A stretch of DNA of 25,322 bases, taken from a virus. Both the position numbers and the translations under genes were made by a program. This document shows, one piece after another, positions 14,432 through 22,117 of this stretch (position 1 is the first letter of the stretch; each line of letters begins with the position of its first letter). Below the pieces are notes generated by a model. That model did not search any database. It was not told where the DNA came from and saw only the letters and a program-made list of their open reading frames with translations. The stretch is taken from IMG/VR virus record IMGVR_UViG_3300028829_000658, positions 1 to 25,322 of that record, one strand, 5' to 3'.

Positions 14432-14803
14432 TTAGTTAGTGAATGTTGCTGAAGCAGTAACTGTAGACGTTCCACCTGTAGCCGCATCGATTGCTGAAGC
14501 CAAAGTAGTTGTGTCCCAAGCGCCAGTAGGATATACTGCGATTGCTAAGTTATCTGTTGCATCATTAGTGAACTCATAGATGTAAACAATTGCTTTTTGC
14601 TGAATTGTTAACATAGAGATGTTTGCTAATGTAGTGTTAGCCGCGATATCTGCTAATTCGATATCAAAGAAGTCTAACTTAGGTCCTTGAGGCTGAACTG
14701 TGCTGCCTGAAGAAACTGCGTTTACTCCTGGGTTTGAGTATCCAGTTGCGTCTAAACGTAATACTGGATAAAAGTCACCATTTGCTCTTGTAAATTGTGC
14801 CAT
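14432..14803 (-). CDS. Small structural-type protein, 123 aa, single-gene transcript
   Basis: A Thr/Ala-rich, beta-type protein with no Cys: MAQFTRANGDFYPVLRLDAT at the start, a core of FFDIELADIAANTTLANISM and IVYIYEFTNDATDNLAIAVY, and a Thr/Ala-rich end (GGTSTVTASATFTN). Composition and size suit a capsid decoration or other abundant virion protein, but I cannot assign a family. It has its own late promoter (14879-14886), a 70-nt leader with two hairpins, AAGGAA before the ATG, and a strong terminator after the stop. This monocistronic arrangement fits a protein needed in many copies. Close homologs in virion proteomes would settle its role. Confidence 0.75.
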   Translation of the reverse strand: MAQFTRANGDFYPVLRLDATGYSNPGVNAVSSGSTVQPQGPKLDFFDIELADIAANTTLANISMLTIQQKAIVYIYEFTNDATDNLAIAVYPTGAWDTTTLASAIDAATGGTSTVTASATFTN

Positions 14804-14873
14804 TTTTCTATTCCTTTTTTGTAAGACTCGTTCCGAGTCTGTAATATTTGTTGTCCCTCACCATGAGGTTCAT
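14804..14873 (-). promoter_or_regulatory. Structured 5' leader with two hairpins
   Basis: Within the predicted leader lie two perfect hairpins: CCTCA/TGAGG (14856-14868, 3-base loop) and AGACTCG/CGAGTCT (14824-14840, 3-base loop). AAGGAA near 14810-14815 remains open. They do not sit at the end of a transcript, so stability or translation control is likelier than termination. Confidence 0.5.
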
Positions 14874-14878
14874 ACTAA

Positions 14879-14886
14879 TATTTAGT
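14879..14886 (-). promoter_or_regulatory. Late promoter ACTAAATA, 123-aa gene
   Basis: Minus-strand ACTAAATA in the 110-base gap between the DUF6267-like gene and the 123-aa gene. Predicted +1 is 14873. Confidence 0.5.
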
Positions 14887-14913
14887 CCTTTGTAAGAAAA
14901 ATGCGGTGATATA

Positions 14914-16062
14914 TTACTTTGCGGCTAGATTTTGAGCAGAAAAGCCCATTCGATTGACAAACTTGAGTCCATTAGCAACGAACCCTTCATGTGTTTCACT
15001 GCCATCATCTAAGTATCCTTTGACAGGACTAGACTCTGCGGCTTTGTCTAATTGATCTACAATGTTTTGTTTTAAATTATACAATGCTATCCAAATCTTA
15101 AATGCACCCATTACACCCTCTTTGTGTGTACTGAAATGGTTAGTAATCTTTTGTCTCATCGAATCTGTCATTGGACGTTGCTCTACGAATTGTATAAAAT
15201 CATTATACAAGTTTGATAAATCTTTTGAAACAATCTTTTTATTAATAAAGACTGTAAACAAAGAGTTAAATGCATTACGTGCCTGTGGCGCTGAATTCAT
15301 TAAGATACGAACATCATTGCCGTGTTTAGCAATCTCTGATTCTGCTTGTGATTGCAACTTAGTAGGCATTTTTATCTTTGGTGTAATCGGCATTTTACTA
15401 GGAACGATTGCTACATCACTGTTGTTATGTAAGTTGCCAATTGTACCATCTAATGATGATGATTCGTCTGTTGTTTCAGCATTGACTGGGATAAATGTAT
15501 GTACACCTATGCCAGCAGTTTTACCACTTAGCATGTGTCCAACTTCACTATCTGCTTTAACTTTATATGCGATACCGTTTGGATTCATTTTAAATGAATA
15601 ATACCCATCTTGGTCTTGTAAAGGTTTAGCAAACAATAAGTCTCCCCAATAGTAACCTAATGTTCCTCTATCTGCTTTGTCTAAGCCGTCCCAAATACTA
15701 TCAATGATGTTGTACAAGTCTCCTCGATCAACACCTCTGTTCTTATCATACTGTCTGAATTCTTGTGGTGAAAAGACTTGTCTTCCTGTACCGTCTTTCT
15801 TATTGAACATGTGCTTATCCATGATAGAAAATCTACCTTTCTGATCACGTCCAAATATAAGAGCAGGGTAACCGTCCCACTTAATTGTAATTGTACCGGG
15901 TGTTGCAATAGTTTTTTCCATTGCACTGATTGCTTGTTTGGCTCCTTCAACATCTCCCAAAAATACTAAATCTTCTGGATGATCCAAGTGCCCTTTTGCT
16001 TCGACTAAATTGATTTTTTCTAATGTACGTAAAGTATTAGATAATGATTCACTGAGGTTCAT
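14914..16062 (-). CDS. DUF6267-like protein with nucleotidyltransferase (ligase-type) motifs
   Basis: A 382-aa protein. HLDHPEDLVFLGDVEGAKQA (about 25-44) and TIKWDGYPALIFGRD (59-73), then FSIMDKHMFNKKDG (78-91), match a family common in marine T4-like phages that I recall as DUF6267. K61-x-D63-G64 is motif I of the ATP-dependent ligase/capping superfamily, where Lys takes the nucleotide. YYWGDLLF near residue 138 could be motif III, and HEGFVANG (358-365) followed by LKFVNR resembles motifs IV/V, but separated from motif I by a long helical region. A polynucleotide ligase or end-sealing role is therefore possible and unproven. GAGG overlaps the upstream stop, 5 bases before the ATG, and the gene is co-transcribed with the 412-aa gene. 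Confidence 0.8.
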   Translation of the reverse strand: MNLSESLSNTLRTLEKINLVEAKGHLDHPEDLVFLGDVEGAKQAISAMEKTIATPGTITIKWDGYPALIFGRDQKGRFSIMDKHMFNKKDGTGRQVFSPQEFRQYDKNRGVDRGDLYNIIDSIWDGLDKADRGTLGYYWGDLLFAKPLQDQDGYYSFKMNPNGIAYKVKADSEVGHMLSGKTAGIGVHTFIPVNAETTDESSSLDGTIGNLHNNSDVAIVPSKMPITPKIKMPTKLQSQAESEIAKHGNDVRILMNSAPQARNAFNSLFTVFINKKIVSKDLSNLYNDFIQFVEQRPMTDSMRQKITNHFSTHKEGVMGAFKIWIALYNLKQNIVDQLDKAAESSPVKGYLDDGSETHEGFVANGLKFVNRMGFSAQNLAAK

Positions 16063-16064
16063 TG

Positions 16065-17303
16065 TTACCTCGTTTGCAGTGATGGTATTTTTTCTGCTCT
16101 AATTGCTGATTGAGTTTTAGATTCTTTAACAGGCTCGGCTTTTGTGTTAGGTGCAAGTTCTGATTTATAAAACGTTTTAGGATCCATCGCATACATTTTT
16201 GAATACTTCTGTTGTTCTTCTGTTGATAATGGAACACCACTAGAATTGGTCCATTGTTTACCGTTATAAAAATATTCTTTTCCGCCAGCATCTTTAATTG
16301 CTATGCCTGCAGGTATCTGTACAGGCTTTGGTGTTTCTTTTGATTTTATTTCAGGATTTGCACCTTGTGCTTGTACTGATTTTTGTATTACTTCTGCACC
16401 TGGTGCATTCTTTGCTCCTGCTGGTGTAACGCCTACAGTAGATGTTGCCGCCCAAGCACCGTCTGCTAGTTGGATTAAAATATTTCTGTTAATATTTGGC
16501 TTAGATGGATTTTTTGAATTGTTATATTCATGTTCTAAGTTATCAATAATGTTATATAGTACATCTTTACTTTTTGTGTAGTCTACATTTTGCATCCACT
16601 GTCCAAACCAGTCTTTTATAAACACACCAAGCATTCTTCCACCTGCTTGTTCTACGTCTGTTTCTTTTGATTGTTCGTCTATGATATTTTCTAAGATTAT
16701 ATTCATTTCGACAAACTTGACCCATTCAGTAAGATTACCGTTCCAACCTGGGTATGCTCTTTTGATTTCTTGTGTAGTCAACCCTTTATCAATTAAATCT
16801 TTGATACTATATTGTTGCCATTTCATTTTACGTTTAGTAGGTACTTTAGGCTTGTTAAAGCCGTCTGTTTCTTTACCGAAATCTGATGTATCAGATTTGT
16901 ACTCGCCGTACTTTTCATGTCCTTTCATTTTAGGATTAAACATTCTTCTCATTTTTTCTTGGAAGCCAGGCATTAAACGTTGCTTGTTATTTGGATCCAT
17001 GTTTCCTTGAGAATCTGGATTGTCATCATCACCAGTCACTGAACTTGTAGGTACGGGAGGATTGATCAGTCCAGATTTAAGACCTGAATCGATTGTACTT
17101 AACGCATCACTAACAAAGTCTTGTACAAACAATTTGTATGCTAATTTATCTTGTTTTGTTAGTCCTCCCCTAAGTCCTAGACTAGGTGCTTTTACTGTAG
17201 GACCGCCTGTGCCGCCCATGCCACCCTGACCTCGAGTTTTTTTATCGCCGAACATCCAGTCGCCTAATTTATTTTCGTTGATAATGACTTCATTGAACTT
17301 CAT
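16065..17303 (-). CDS. Conserved marine-phage protein, 412 aa, unknown function
   Basis: I do not recognise a function. It starts MKFNEVIINENKLGDWMFGD, then a Gly/Pro-rich linker (about 24-50) and a helical domain (LTKQDKLAYKLFVQDFVSDA). Further on lie a basic low-complexity segment, a Trp-rich helical region (LGVFIKDWFGQWMQNVDYTK, about 225-244), and a Lys/Pro-rich stretch leading to a small motif YFYNGKQWTNSSGVP (about 353-367) that looks like a substrate- or wall-binding beta hairpin. The mix of linkers and short domains suits an internal or ejected virion protein. An AAGGA site overlaps the upstream stop 11 bases before the ATG; two bases separate its own stop from the next start. Confidence 0.75.
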   Translation of the reverse strand: MKFNEVIINENKLGDWMFGDKKTRGQGGMGGTGGPTVKAPSLGLRGGLTKQDKLAYKLFVQDFVSDALSTIDSGLKSGLINPPVPTSSVTGDDDNPDSQGNMDPNNKQRLMPGFQEKMRRMFNPKMKGHEKYGEYKSDTSDFGKETDGFNKPKVPTKRKMKWQQYSIKDLIDKGLTTQEIKRAYPGWNGNLTEWVKFVEMNIILENIIDEQSKETDVEQAGGRMLGVFIKDWFGQWMQNVDYTKSKDVLYNIIDNLEHEYNNSKNPSKPNINRNILIQLADGAWAATSTVGVTPAGAKNAPGAEVIQKSVQAQGANPEIKSKETPKPVQIPAGIAIKDAGGKEYFYNGKQWTNSSGVPLSTEEQQKYSKMYAMDPKTFYKSELAPNTKAEPVKESKTQSAIRAEKIPSLQTR

Positions 17304-17309
17304 TAATAC

Positions 17310-17552
17310 TTATCCTTGATACTTTTTAATCGTTTTTGAAAAACGACTCTTGTCTCTGCCTCGGATAGCACTTAGCAGTTTCTTTTCTAATTGATCAGCC
17401 TGAACGTCATCATAGTTGCGTTGTATAAACTCAATTAAATTTACCGCACTAGTAATGATATTGTTACCGCGAGACTCAACAATATGAGGAATGTCTCGGT
17501 TGCTACCGAAATTTTCTAGTTCTTCTAAAAGGCTTTTGGTTTTTTTCTGCAT
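17310..17552 (-). CDS. Conserved T4-like cyanophage/pelagiphage protein, 80 aa
   Basis: A small helical protein: MQKKTKSLLEELENFGSN at the start, then IVESRGNNIITSAVNLIEFI, then QLEKKLLSAIRGRDKSRFSK, with a basic C-terminus. I recall similar small proteins in marine T4-like phages but no function. There is no membrane segment, zinc site or HTH that I can support. It has its own late promoter (17572-17579) and an AAGGAA ribosome-binding site in a 14-nt leader, and starts the operon that continues with the 412-aa and 382-aa genes. Confidence 0.75.
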   Translation of the reverse strand: MQKKTKSLLEELENFGSNRDIPHIVESRGNNIITSAVNLIEFIQRNYDDVQADQLEKKLLSAIRGRDKSRFSKTIKKYQG

Positions 17553-17571
17553 AAGTATAATTCCTTACTAC

Positions 17572-17579
17572 TATTTAGT
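17572..17579 (-). promoter_or_regulatory. Late promoter ACTAAATA, 80-aa gene operon
   Basis: Minus-strand ACTAAATA between the helicase stop (17601) and the ATG at 17552. Predicted +1 at 17566 gives a 14-nt leader beginning with AAGGAA. It separates late genes from the replication genes. Confidence 0.55.
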
Positions 17580-17600
17580 CAATCGTGACCATTTTGGATA

Positions 17601-19016
17601 TTATTTGTCTTTTAAAGTATTCAATAATGACTTAAGTTTTGTACTTTGAACATCACCATTTACTTTCTTTTGCTCTGTATCAACTTGCTCGTCTACTATT
17701 TGATCAGTTACTCCTACTTGTGATGTTGTTTTAAATTTATCCATGATTGATTGTGCAGATGGTTGTGATGTATTATGTGTTGGTGCATTAGTACCTGGGT
17801 CTGTGATACGTAAAGTTTCAATATCAAATGCTAATTCTACTTTTTGTCCTACCCCTGAACTTGATCTTGTCTTCATTAACTGAATCTGATACTGCCCACG
17901 TTCTCTCATGCTACGTGATGTAAAGATACCAAACACATTATCTGCTGTATTAATCTTACTGATACCACCTGAGATATGACTGTGATCAAATTCGATTTCA
18001 TCAACTGAACTTCTGTTTAACTGTGATGCAGTTACAAAAACTATGTCTAATTCTTTTGCCAAGTTACGTAATTCTTCTGAAACATACTTGTCTTTAACAA
18101 ACAAGTCACTAGGACTTACTTTGGCACTTACAGGCATTAACAAATCCAAATAGTCAACACACATAAAGTCTAGTTTCTTACCTGTTTGTATTTGTAGTTC
18201 TCTTGTATATGCTCTAAGATCATTAACTGTAGACTGTGCCGGCATATATTTAATTTGAAAATTACCAGATGCTTTTTGTTTCATCTTTACTTTCATTTCA
18301 ACATTATCTAAGTCTCTAAACACTTCTTTAGCCTTAGTATCAGTCAACATAGAATCAATACGCATTGCTGATAGTTCTTCACTTAATTCTAATGTAATAT
18401 ATACACCTGATAAACCTTGTTCTACCCAATTAACTGATAGATTTTGCATAAACAATGACTTACCTGAACCCGAACCCCCAGCAAAGATTTGCAGTTCACC
18501 TTTATTGAAACCACCATAGAGTTTTTGATCTAAAGAAGCCCAGCCTGTAGATGCTTGACCATTACTTGATTTAAGATGCATAAGACGAGCCCTAGGATCA
18601 TCAAAGTAATCGATACCTAAATCTCTTTGCAATGATATTTGTACAGCATCTTTGATTAACTTTTCTACAGGATCATAATCACCTTTCTCTAGTAAGTCTG
18701 CTGAAGACATGATTGCTCTTTCTAATTCTTGTCTACGAGTAAACGATTCAAACTCAGACATAAACCATTCATAATGTCCATCATCTAAATCAGCAACTGG
18801 ATCGATTGTTTCTCCTGTTGTTGCTTTGATTTGTGTTGAGTCAGGCAATATTTTATATTGATCTGAATGTTCTCTCATAAATTCTGCAACAGGTCGTAAT
18901 CTTCTATCAAAGTTCTCTGAGTTAAAGATGTTATTAACCCTAACAAACAACTCTGCGTTTGTTATCATCATTCGCAAGAACAATTCTTGCACTTCTACAT
19001 TAAATTCTTTTAGCAA
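17601..19016 (-). CDS. 41: Replicative DNA helicase, T4 gp41 (DnaB-like) family
   Basis: A 471-aa hexameric 5'-3' helicase that unwinds the lagging-strand template and works with the primase encoded just upstream. The RecA-like core shows Walker A GGSGSGKS (180-187), Glu in ITLELSEE (about 207-214), Walker B FMCVDYLDLL (284-293) and TASQLNR (329-335), followed by a DNA-binding-loop/arginine region (SRSMRERGQYQIQLMKTRSS). The N-terminal 150 residues are the helical collar domain. The start is a TTG at 19016 with GAGG 7 bases upstream; it overlaps the primase stop by 17 bases. Length matches T4 gp41 (475). The C-terminus after the core is Gln/Thr-rich and ends in a short helix (KLKSLLNTLKDK). 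Confidence 0.95.
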   Translation of the reverse strand: MLKEFNVEVQELFLRMMITNAELFVRVNNIFNSENFDRRLRPVAEFMREHSDQYKILPDSTQIKATTGETIDPVADLDDGHYEWFMSEFESFTRRQELERAIMSSADLLEKGDYDPVEKLIKDAVQISLQRDLGIDYFDDPRARLMHLKSSNGQASTGWASLDQKLYGGFNKGELQIFAGGSGSGKSLFMQNLSVNWVEQGLSGVYITLELSEELSAMRIDSMLTDTKAKEVFRDLDNVEMKVKMKQKASGNFQIKYMPAQSTVNDLRAYTRELQIQTGKKLDFMCVDYLDLLMPVSAKVSPSDLFVKDKYVSEELRNLAKELDIVFVTASQLNRSSVDEIEFDHSHISGGISKINTADNVFGIFTSRSMRERGQYQIQLMKTRSSSGVGQKVELAFDIETLRITDPGTNAPTHNTSQPSAQSIMDKFKTTSQVGVTDQIVDEQVDTEQKKVNGDVQSTKLKSLLNTLKDK

Positions 19017-19974
19017 TTTTATTCCTCATAACTTCTACTTTAATTTTGCTGTTTGTTGCGGAGTCTAATATACTTAGTAATGTATTCAGACGACCGTATT
19101 TAATTACAGCATCATTTGCATCTTTGATATCTTCTGACCAATTAGGTAAAGACACATCAAAACCTAGTTCTAATGCTCTTTCACAGATGCCCAATCCTGT
19201 TTGATCCTGATCAGGAACAACGATAACACGTTTACCCAATTTATTAATTACAGCAACTTGATTGTCATTAATAGTATCATGTGTTAGTGCTAGTCCATTC
19301 ATTGAGATTGCATCAAAGATACCTTCAAACACTAAAACAACTTCCCAATTATCTTTCTGTAAATCTGTACCAAATACATATCCTTGTTGTTGATCATTAA
19401 TGAACTTAGGATTTCTATCGTCCATGAATCTAATTGTACTACCGACTACTTTGTTTTCATATGTGTAAGGAATAATTATACCTTGTGATTGTCTTCCTTC
19501 TGCATTAGGATTCACCATAAAAGGATAATCATTATGTTGCAGTCCTCTTCTATTCAAGTAATCGATATACACTTGATGATCTTTGTTTGCAGTGTAAATC
19601 AATTCTCCTTCTGGCATTGGTTGTTCTTTAAACTTAGGTAATTTTTGCTGTTTCTTTTTGTGTAGAATAGAATCTAATAAATCTTTGTGCTGAATAGAAT
19701 GCAAAGACCACTTGTTGATATCTGTATCTGGCATGTTGCACCATGTTAAGAATGAACGAGTTCTTCTACTGATTGCTCTACCTAATTTGAAGCCGCATTT
19801 AAAGCCACAATTAAAACAATGATAGTTCCAATCATCGCCATCTGCTTTAATTCCCCCTCGCATTCTTTTATCAGGGTTATGTCCATTATGTTGGCAACAA
19901 GGAGCATTAAATGACGTCCAGCCACTTTGCGTTTGTTTCTTTTTGCCTGGGACAATCGTAAGTATATCAAACAT
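19000..19974 (-). CDS. 61: DNA primase, T4 gp61 family
   Basis: A 324-aa primase that makes RNA primers for the lagging strand with the gp41 helicase. The N-terminal zinc ribbon has PCCQHNGH (25-32) and HCFNCGFK (52-59); the likely ligands are C26, H29, C53 and C56. The TOPRIM core has LVFEGIFDAIS (214-224, Glu217) and VVPDQDQTG (252-260, Asp255 and Asp257), the metal-binding acidic residues. Length is close to T4 gp61 (342). A sigma-70-like promoter ends only 7 bases before the ATG and no Shine-Dalgarno is visible, so initiation may be leaderless. The 3' end overlaps the helicase, so the two are produced together as in T4. Confidence 0.95.
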   Translation of the reverse strand: MFDILTIVPGKKKQTQSGWTSFNAPCCQHNGHNPDKRMRGGIKADGDDWNYHCFNCGFKCGFKLGRAISRRTRSFLTWCNMPDTDINKWSLHSIQHKDLLDSILHKKKQQKLPKFKEQPMPEGELIYTANKDHQVYIDYLNRRGLQHNDYPFMVNPNAEGRQSQGIIIPYTYENKVVGSTIRFMDDRNPKFINDQQQGYVFGTDLQKDNWEVVLVFEGIFDAISMNGLALTHDTINDNQVAVINKLGKRVIVVPDQDQTGLGICERALELGFDVSLPNWSEDIKDANDAVIKYGRLNTLLSILDSATNSKIKVEVMRNKIAKRI

Positions 19975-19981
19975 ATCTGAT

Positions 19982-20010
19982 ATTATATACGAAAGAGAGT
20001 GTTAAAACAA
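19982..20010 (-). promoter_or_regulatory. Sigma-70-type promoter for primase-helicase
   Basis: Minus strand TTGTTT (20010-20005), 17-base spacer, TATAAT (19987-19982). The -10 is perfect and the -35 is half-matched. The expected start near 19975 is next to the ATG at 19974. Confidence 0.5.
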
Positions 20011-20024
20011 GTAAACAGGGTAAC

Positions 20025-20744
20025 TTATCTAGCCAAAATAGTAACTATGTTACCCACATTTGATTCAAATTTGATTTTAATAAAAGGATGATACCCTTTA
20101 ATAGTATAACCTATAGTTCCTGATTGTACAGCACCATTTGCGGCATTGCCATAACGATATGAATTGATGTCATAAAAACTGTCATCAACAAGAGTAGATC
20201 CTTGTAGAGTTACATTACCAACATAGTTTGCATAGTCTATTGATGTAGTTAACACAGGACTATCTTGTGTATTAATAATACTTGAAAAGTATGTAACTGC
20301 ATCTGAATTTGCATTAGCAGTATTTGAAGGGAATGGTTGATCACTTGGTATCGTAACTGTTTGTGATGCTACAAAAGAAGGTAGAATTGAATCTACAATG
20401 TTTAAATCTCCTCTAGCTCCTGCTTTAGAATCTACAAAGACAGGTAAATTAAGATTCCCACTTGGCCATTCTAATGAGTAGTAACATTTTTGTGATTCAA
20501 TGTTTTCTATTTCAGCCGCTGTAGTGTTTAGTTGAAAAATGCCATTGATATCTAGTACTGGAGTCAGTGCTTTTTTCAAAAGGATTTCGGTACCATCTGA
20601 GTTAATGGCTCTAAATGATATTTGTTGTTCCGCAGTTGCAATAGATGATAAATCAACCGGCTTCTGTTCCTGATTTAAAAACTGAAACTGTAATTGATTG
20701 TCAACACCTTTGTTTAACGTTAATGGCTTTGAATAAACTGGCAT
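20025..20744 (-). CDS. Virion structural protein with BppU-like N-terminal pattern, 239 aa
   Basis: A beta-rich protein. The N-terminus (MPVYSKPLTLNKGVDNQLQF), then NQEQKPVDLSS, a strand-rich core with INGIFQLNTTAAEIE, then CYYSLEW and LPVFVDSKAGARGDLNIVDS, recalls the Ig-like N-terminal domain of phage baseplate or appendage proteins (DUF2479/BppU type). The C-terminal 110 residues (TSIDYANYVGNVTLQGST; GTIGYTIKGYHPFIKIKFES) are also all beta. I place it as a tail or baseplate-associated structural protein with moderate confidence. The frame runs up to a GTG at 20825 with AGGAG upstream, but I prefer the ATG at 20744: GAGG lies 6 bases before it and the 27 residues in between look non-coding. 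The leader would then be about 100 nt. Promoter: 20849-20856. Confidence 0.65.
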   Translation of the reverse strand: MPVYSKPLTLNKGVDNQLQFQFLNQEQKPVDLSSIATAEQQISFRAINSDGTEILLKKALTPVLDINGIFQLNTTAAEIENIESQKCYYSLEWPSGNLNLPVFVDSKAGARGDLNIVDSILPSFVASQTVTIPSDQPFPSNTANANSDAVTYFSSIINTQDSPVLTTSIDYANYVGNVTLQGSTLVDDSFYDINSYRYGNAANGAVQSGTIGYTIKGYHPFIKIKFESNVGNIVTILAR

Positions 20745-20848
20745 ATATTTCCTCGGGCTTGTGCCTGACAAAACCACAACGACTTGTCTGACTGTATATG
20801 TATATACTGATGTAGTGTAAGACACAAATTTTAATCTCCTATAGAATA

Positions 20849-20856
20849 TATTTATC
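20849..20856 (-). promoter_or_regulatory. Late promoter GATAAATA (divergent pair, left arm)
   Basis: Minus-strand GATAAATA with predicted +1 at 20843, feeding the structural gene at 20025-20744. It faces away from the plus-strand late promoter at 20900, with 43 bases between the two octamers. Confidence 0.6.
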
Positions 20857-20899
20857 TCTCAGTGCATTTACCAAGAAATTTGACCATTTTTTTGAGGCA

Positions 20900-20907
20900 T
20901 ATAAATA
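20900..20907 (+). promoter_or_regulatory. Exact T4 late promoter TATAAATA (divergent pair, right arm)
   Basis: TATAAATA with predicted +1 at 20913 leaves only five bases (CAGAT) before the ATG at 20918, so the message is close to leaderless and lacks a Shine-Dalgarno. Confidence 0.7.
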
Positions 20908-20917
20908 CAATACAGAT

Positions 20918-21310
20918 ATGACAGATTCAAAGAAACCAATCGACTTTTTCGTAAAACTCACAGAGACACACCCCTTTATTTCGGTGCTACAATATGCTGG
21001 CCAAGATTTTGTAGGTATCGTTCAAAACCGTGATGATCTTGTGACAACTATATATGATTACGGCGCAATAGTTGATGCAGATAAACGTCTTAAATTTTTA
21101 GAATTAGGAGACGTTTGGTGGTGGGAATCTAATCGTCAAATACCTATTCATTTGTTTTTAAAAGCAGAGTGGGCATTGTTTAAACCCTTCTTAAGAACAT
21201 TCAATAACAAATCGTTAACTTTACTTCACGGACCAATAGTCAGTATGACTGACTTTCAAAAGAAAAGAGTTAAAAGAAAATCGATTACGTTGGTGAAGAG
21301 ACCTTACTAA
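20918..21310 (+). CDS. Conserved marine T4-like phage protein, 130 aa, unknown function
   Basis: Function not recognised, though the pattern looks strongly conserved: FISVLQYAGQDFVGIVQNRD, then ELGDVWWWESNRQIPIHLFL, then LLHGPIVSMTDFQKKRVKRK, ending in the basic SITLVKRPY. The WWWESNR-x-IPI core followed by GP and a basic tail suggests a small folded domain with nucleic-acid or protein contacts. No signal or membrane segment. It is a lone plus-strand gene with an exact late promoter just upstream. Its last 26 bases overlap the end of the peptide deformylase gene on the other strand, so the two 3' ends are convergent. Confidence 0.85.
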   Translation: MTDSKKPIDFFVKLTETHPFISVLQYAGQDFVGIVQNRDDLVTTIYDYGAIVDADKRLKFLELGDVWWWESNRQIPIHLFLKAEWALFKPFLRTFNNKSLTLLHGPIVSMTDFQKKRVKRKSITLVKRPY

Positions 21311-21842
21311 GTCTTTTAGCCATCTTAGCAATTTGACGTTTCTTTTTTGCTCTACGTTTCTTAGCCAACTCTAAACTAAGTTTACTCTGAACACGTTCTT
21401 CAAATGTAACACCTAACAAATGATCATACTCATGTAAGAACACACGTGCTTGAATGCCTTCTAAGTGTTTTTCTTTAATAACTTCACCGTCAATTTGTTG
21501 ATAAGTGACTACACATTTTGGTTGTCTTGGAACATGCAACCAAAGATCAGGATAACTTAAACACCCTTCTAAAAATAATTCTTTTTCGCCTTTAAGTTCA
21601 TCTACTTGAGGATTGATAAAAGCCATTAACTTTTCATCAGTTCCCATAATCAAAATGTTTTTCATTACTCCGCACTGAGGTGCCGCTAAGCCAATACCAG
21701 GATGATTAGGATTGAACATAACTTTAGTCATTGCTTTAATAAGTTCAGTTGGATCACCGTCTAGTTTAAAGTCCCATGGTTCGCAAGGTTCCTTTAGTTT
21801 AGGATCGTTTTCTGGAATCAGTTGTAGTGTAAGTTCTTCCAT
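21285..21842 (-). CDS. def: Peptide deformylase
   Basis: A 185-aa metalloenzyme that removes the N-formyl group from nascent proteins. All three family motifs are intact: GIGLAAPQ (49-56), EGCLS (92-96, metal ligand Cys94) and HEYDH (137-141, metal ligands His137 and His141 with catalytic Glu138). Deformylases are common in marine phages, where they are thought to help keep short-lived host proteins processed during infection. After the core, the last 25-30 residues are unusually basic (AKKRRAKKKRQIAKMAKRL), which could contact the ribosome or simply be a disordered tail. It starts by TAATG overlap with the 91-aa gene and is the final gene of the chain starting near 25322. Confidence 0.95.
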   Translation of the reverse strand: MEELTLQLIPENDPKLKEPCEPWDFKLDGDPTELIKAMTKVMFNPNHPGIGLAAPQCGVMKNILIMGTDEKLMAFINPQVDELKGEKELFLEGCLSYPDLWLHVPRQPKCVVTYQQIDGEVIKEKHLEGIQARVFLHEYDHLLGVTFEERVQSKLSLELAKKRRAKKKRQIAKMAKRLSKVSSPT

Positions 21843-22117
21843 TATTTGTTGTGCCTTCCAAATTCATCAAGTAAGTCTTGACCAGTTAATCTTGTCCCAA
21901 TTATTTCTTTGCGTCCTGACACAATGTACTCTCTTTCGATACTACCGTCATTATATTCTACATCTAAAACACGTAAATCATCACCTGTTCTGTCTGGATT
22001 AGTTTCATACCACATTGAAGTAAAGGAATGTGCATGTACCGCTTTAACTCCCTTTGACCACTTTTCGGCTTCTATCATTTGTCTTTGTCTCTCAACGACT
22101 TCATCATATTGACTCAT
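21842..22117 (-). CDS. Small phage protein, 91 aa, unknown function
   Basis: I do not recognise a family. MSQYDEVVERQRQMIEAEKW is a charged helix, followed by HSFTSMWYETNPDRTGDDLR and a beta-type stretch VLDVEYNDGSIEREYIVSGR, then a helix ending LLDEFGRHNK. No catalytic motif. It overlaps the polymerase-like gene upstream by 14 bases and the deformylase downstream by TAATG, so it is made from the same message. Possibly a partner of one of these neighbours, which is inference from position only. Confidence 0.75.
   Translation of the reverse strand: MSQYDEVVERQRQMIEAEKWSKGVKAVHAHSFTSMWYETNPDRTGDDLRVLDVEYNDGSIEREYIVSGRKEIIGTRLTGQDLLDEFGRHNK

Noticed and set aside
15062-15601. Plus-strand ORF of 179 aa
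   Set aside because: It lies wholly opposite the DUF6267-like gene, which has clear motifs; no promoter or ribosome-binding site precedes it.
20745-20825. GTG start for the 239-aa structural protein, adding 27 residues
   Set aside because: AGGAG lies before it, but the extra residues look unlike protein and the ATG at 20744 has a closer GAGG. Not fully excluded.
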